55,929 nt of DNA from an uncultured Clostridia bacterium. GTDB taxonomy: Bacteria > Bacillota > Clostridia > TANB77 > CAG-508. The stretch spans positions 1-55,929 of the forward strand of contig CALXRW010000008.1 in NCBI GenBank assembly GCA_944390965.1. The letters are read 5' to 3'. This document shows, one piece after another, positions 55,857 to 55,929 of the stretch. Under the pieces are notes generated by a model. The model worked only from the letters and a program-made list of their open reading frames with translations, had not been told where the DNA came from and did no database searches. The position numbers and the translations under genes are program-made. How positions within the stretch are numbered: the stretch's first letter is position 1; every line of letters begins with the position of its first letter.

Positions 55857-55929
55857 TGGTGGGCAGGGATGGATTCGAACCATCGTACTCAAATGAGAAC
55901 AGATTTACAGTCTGCCGCCTTTAGCCACT
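55857..55929 (-). tRNA. tRNA-Tyr(GTA), 5' end outside the window
   Basis: 3' CCA is encoded (55857-55859), T-loop TTCGAAT, a variable arm of the long class II type (TTCTCATTTGAGTAC), anticodon stem GCAGA/TCTGT around loop CTGTAAA, anticodon GTA. The 5' acceptor strand is cut off at the right edge. Confidence 0.93.

Overview
The window is AT-rich (roughly 30% G+C by eye), uses the standard bacterial code with UGA as a stop, and carries a Clostridia/Firmicutes gene set: addA, a LytM protein resembling SpoIIQ, a T-box ileS, tgt-queA-yajC with a TIGR04086-type protein, ylxM-ffh-rpsP-khpA-rimM-trmD-rplS, PerR with a reverse-type rubrerythrin, remA, disA and ftsK. Together with the pilin-like 'GITLVALVVTI' surface proteins, this suggests an uncultured gut-type clostridium. 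All protein genes but one, and both tRNAs, are on the minus strand, so the window is probably a single replichore segment.

Layout, left to right: a histidine phosphatase fragment and addA; one plus-strand helical-bundle gene; a repeat-rich zone (about 4.2-13.1 kb) holding two secreted pilin-like proteins, a LytM protein and T-box-controlled ileS; rhodanese, reduced secF and secD, an HD hydrolase, a compositionally foreign HNH nuclease gene, a TIGR04086-type protein, yajC, a WG-repeat protein, tgt, queA and a membrane metalloprotease; the rplS-trmD-rimM-khpA-rpsP-ffh-ylxM block; a GC-rich foreign secreted protein; rubrerythrin plus PerR behind a Fur/PerR box; fmt, def, priA; gmk, rpoZ, remA, yicC; rsmE and several unknown membrane proteins; an acyl-CoA ligase, tRNA-Gln, cyclophilin and a third pilin-like protein; disA, radA; a GH15 glucosidase, a beta-CASP nuclease, ftsK, rsmD, a DUF378 protein and tRNA-Tyr.

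The most striking observation concerns two genes 13.5 kb apart. priA and radA are each split by one extra C at exactly the same place: immediately before the Gly-Lys codons of the Walker A loop. In both, the extra base creates an in-frame CGG codon. Reading every gene for in-frame CGG, I found only two others in about 15,000 codons, both in the foreign-looking HNH gene, although the trinucleotide CGG is common across codon boundaries. This fits +1 frameshifting at a starved or unassigned CGG codon better than two random errors. It has to be confirmed in reads, relatives and peptides.

Other features worth attention: two hairpins that look like terminators but whose 3' arm is the Shine-Dalgarno of the next gene; a family of intergenic hairpin repeats whose stems covary; a pair of 100-bp palindromic elements in opposite orientation around a pilin-like LRR gene; an HNH gene in the place where relatives usually carry the SCIFF peptide genes; and unusually small SecD/SecF.
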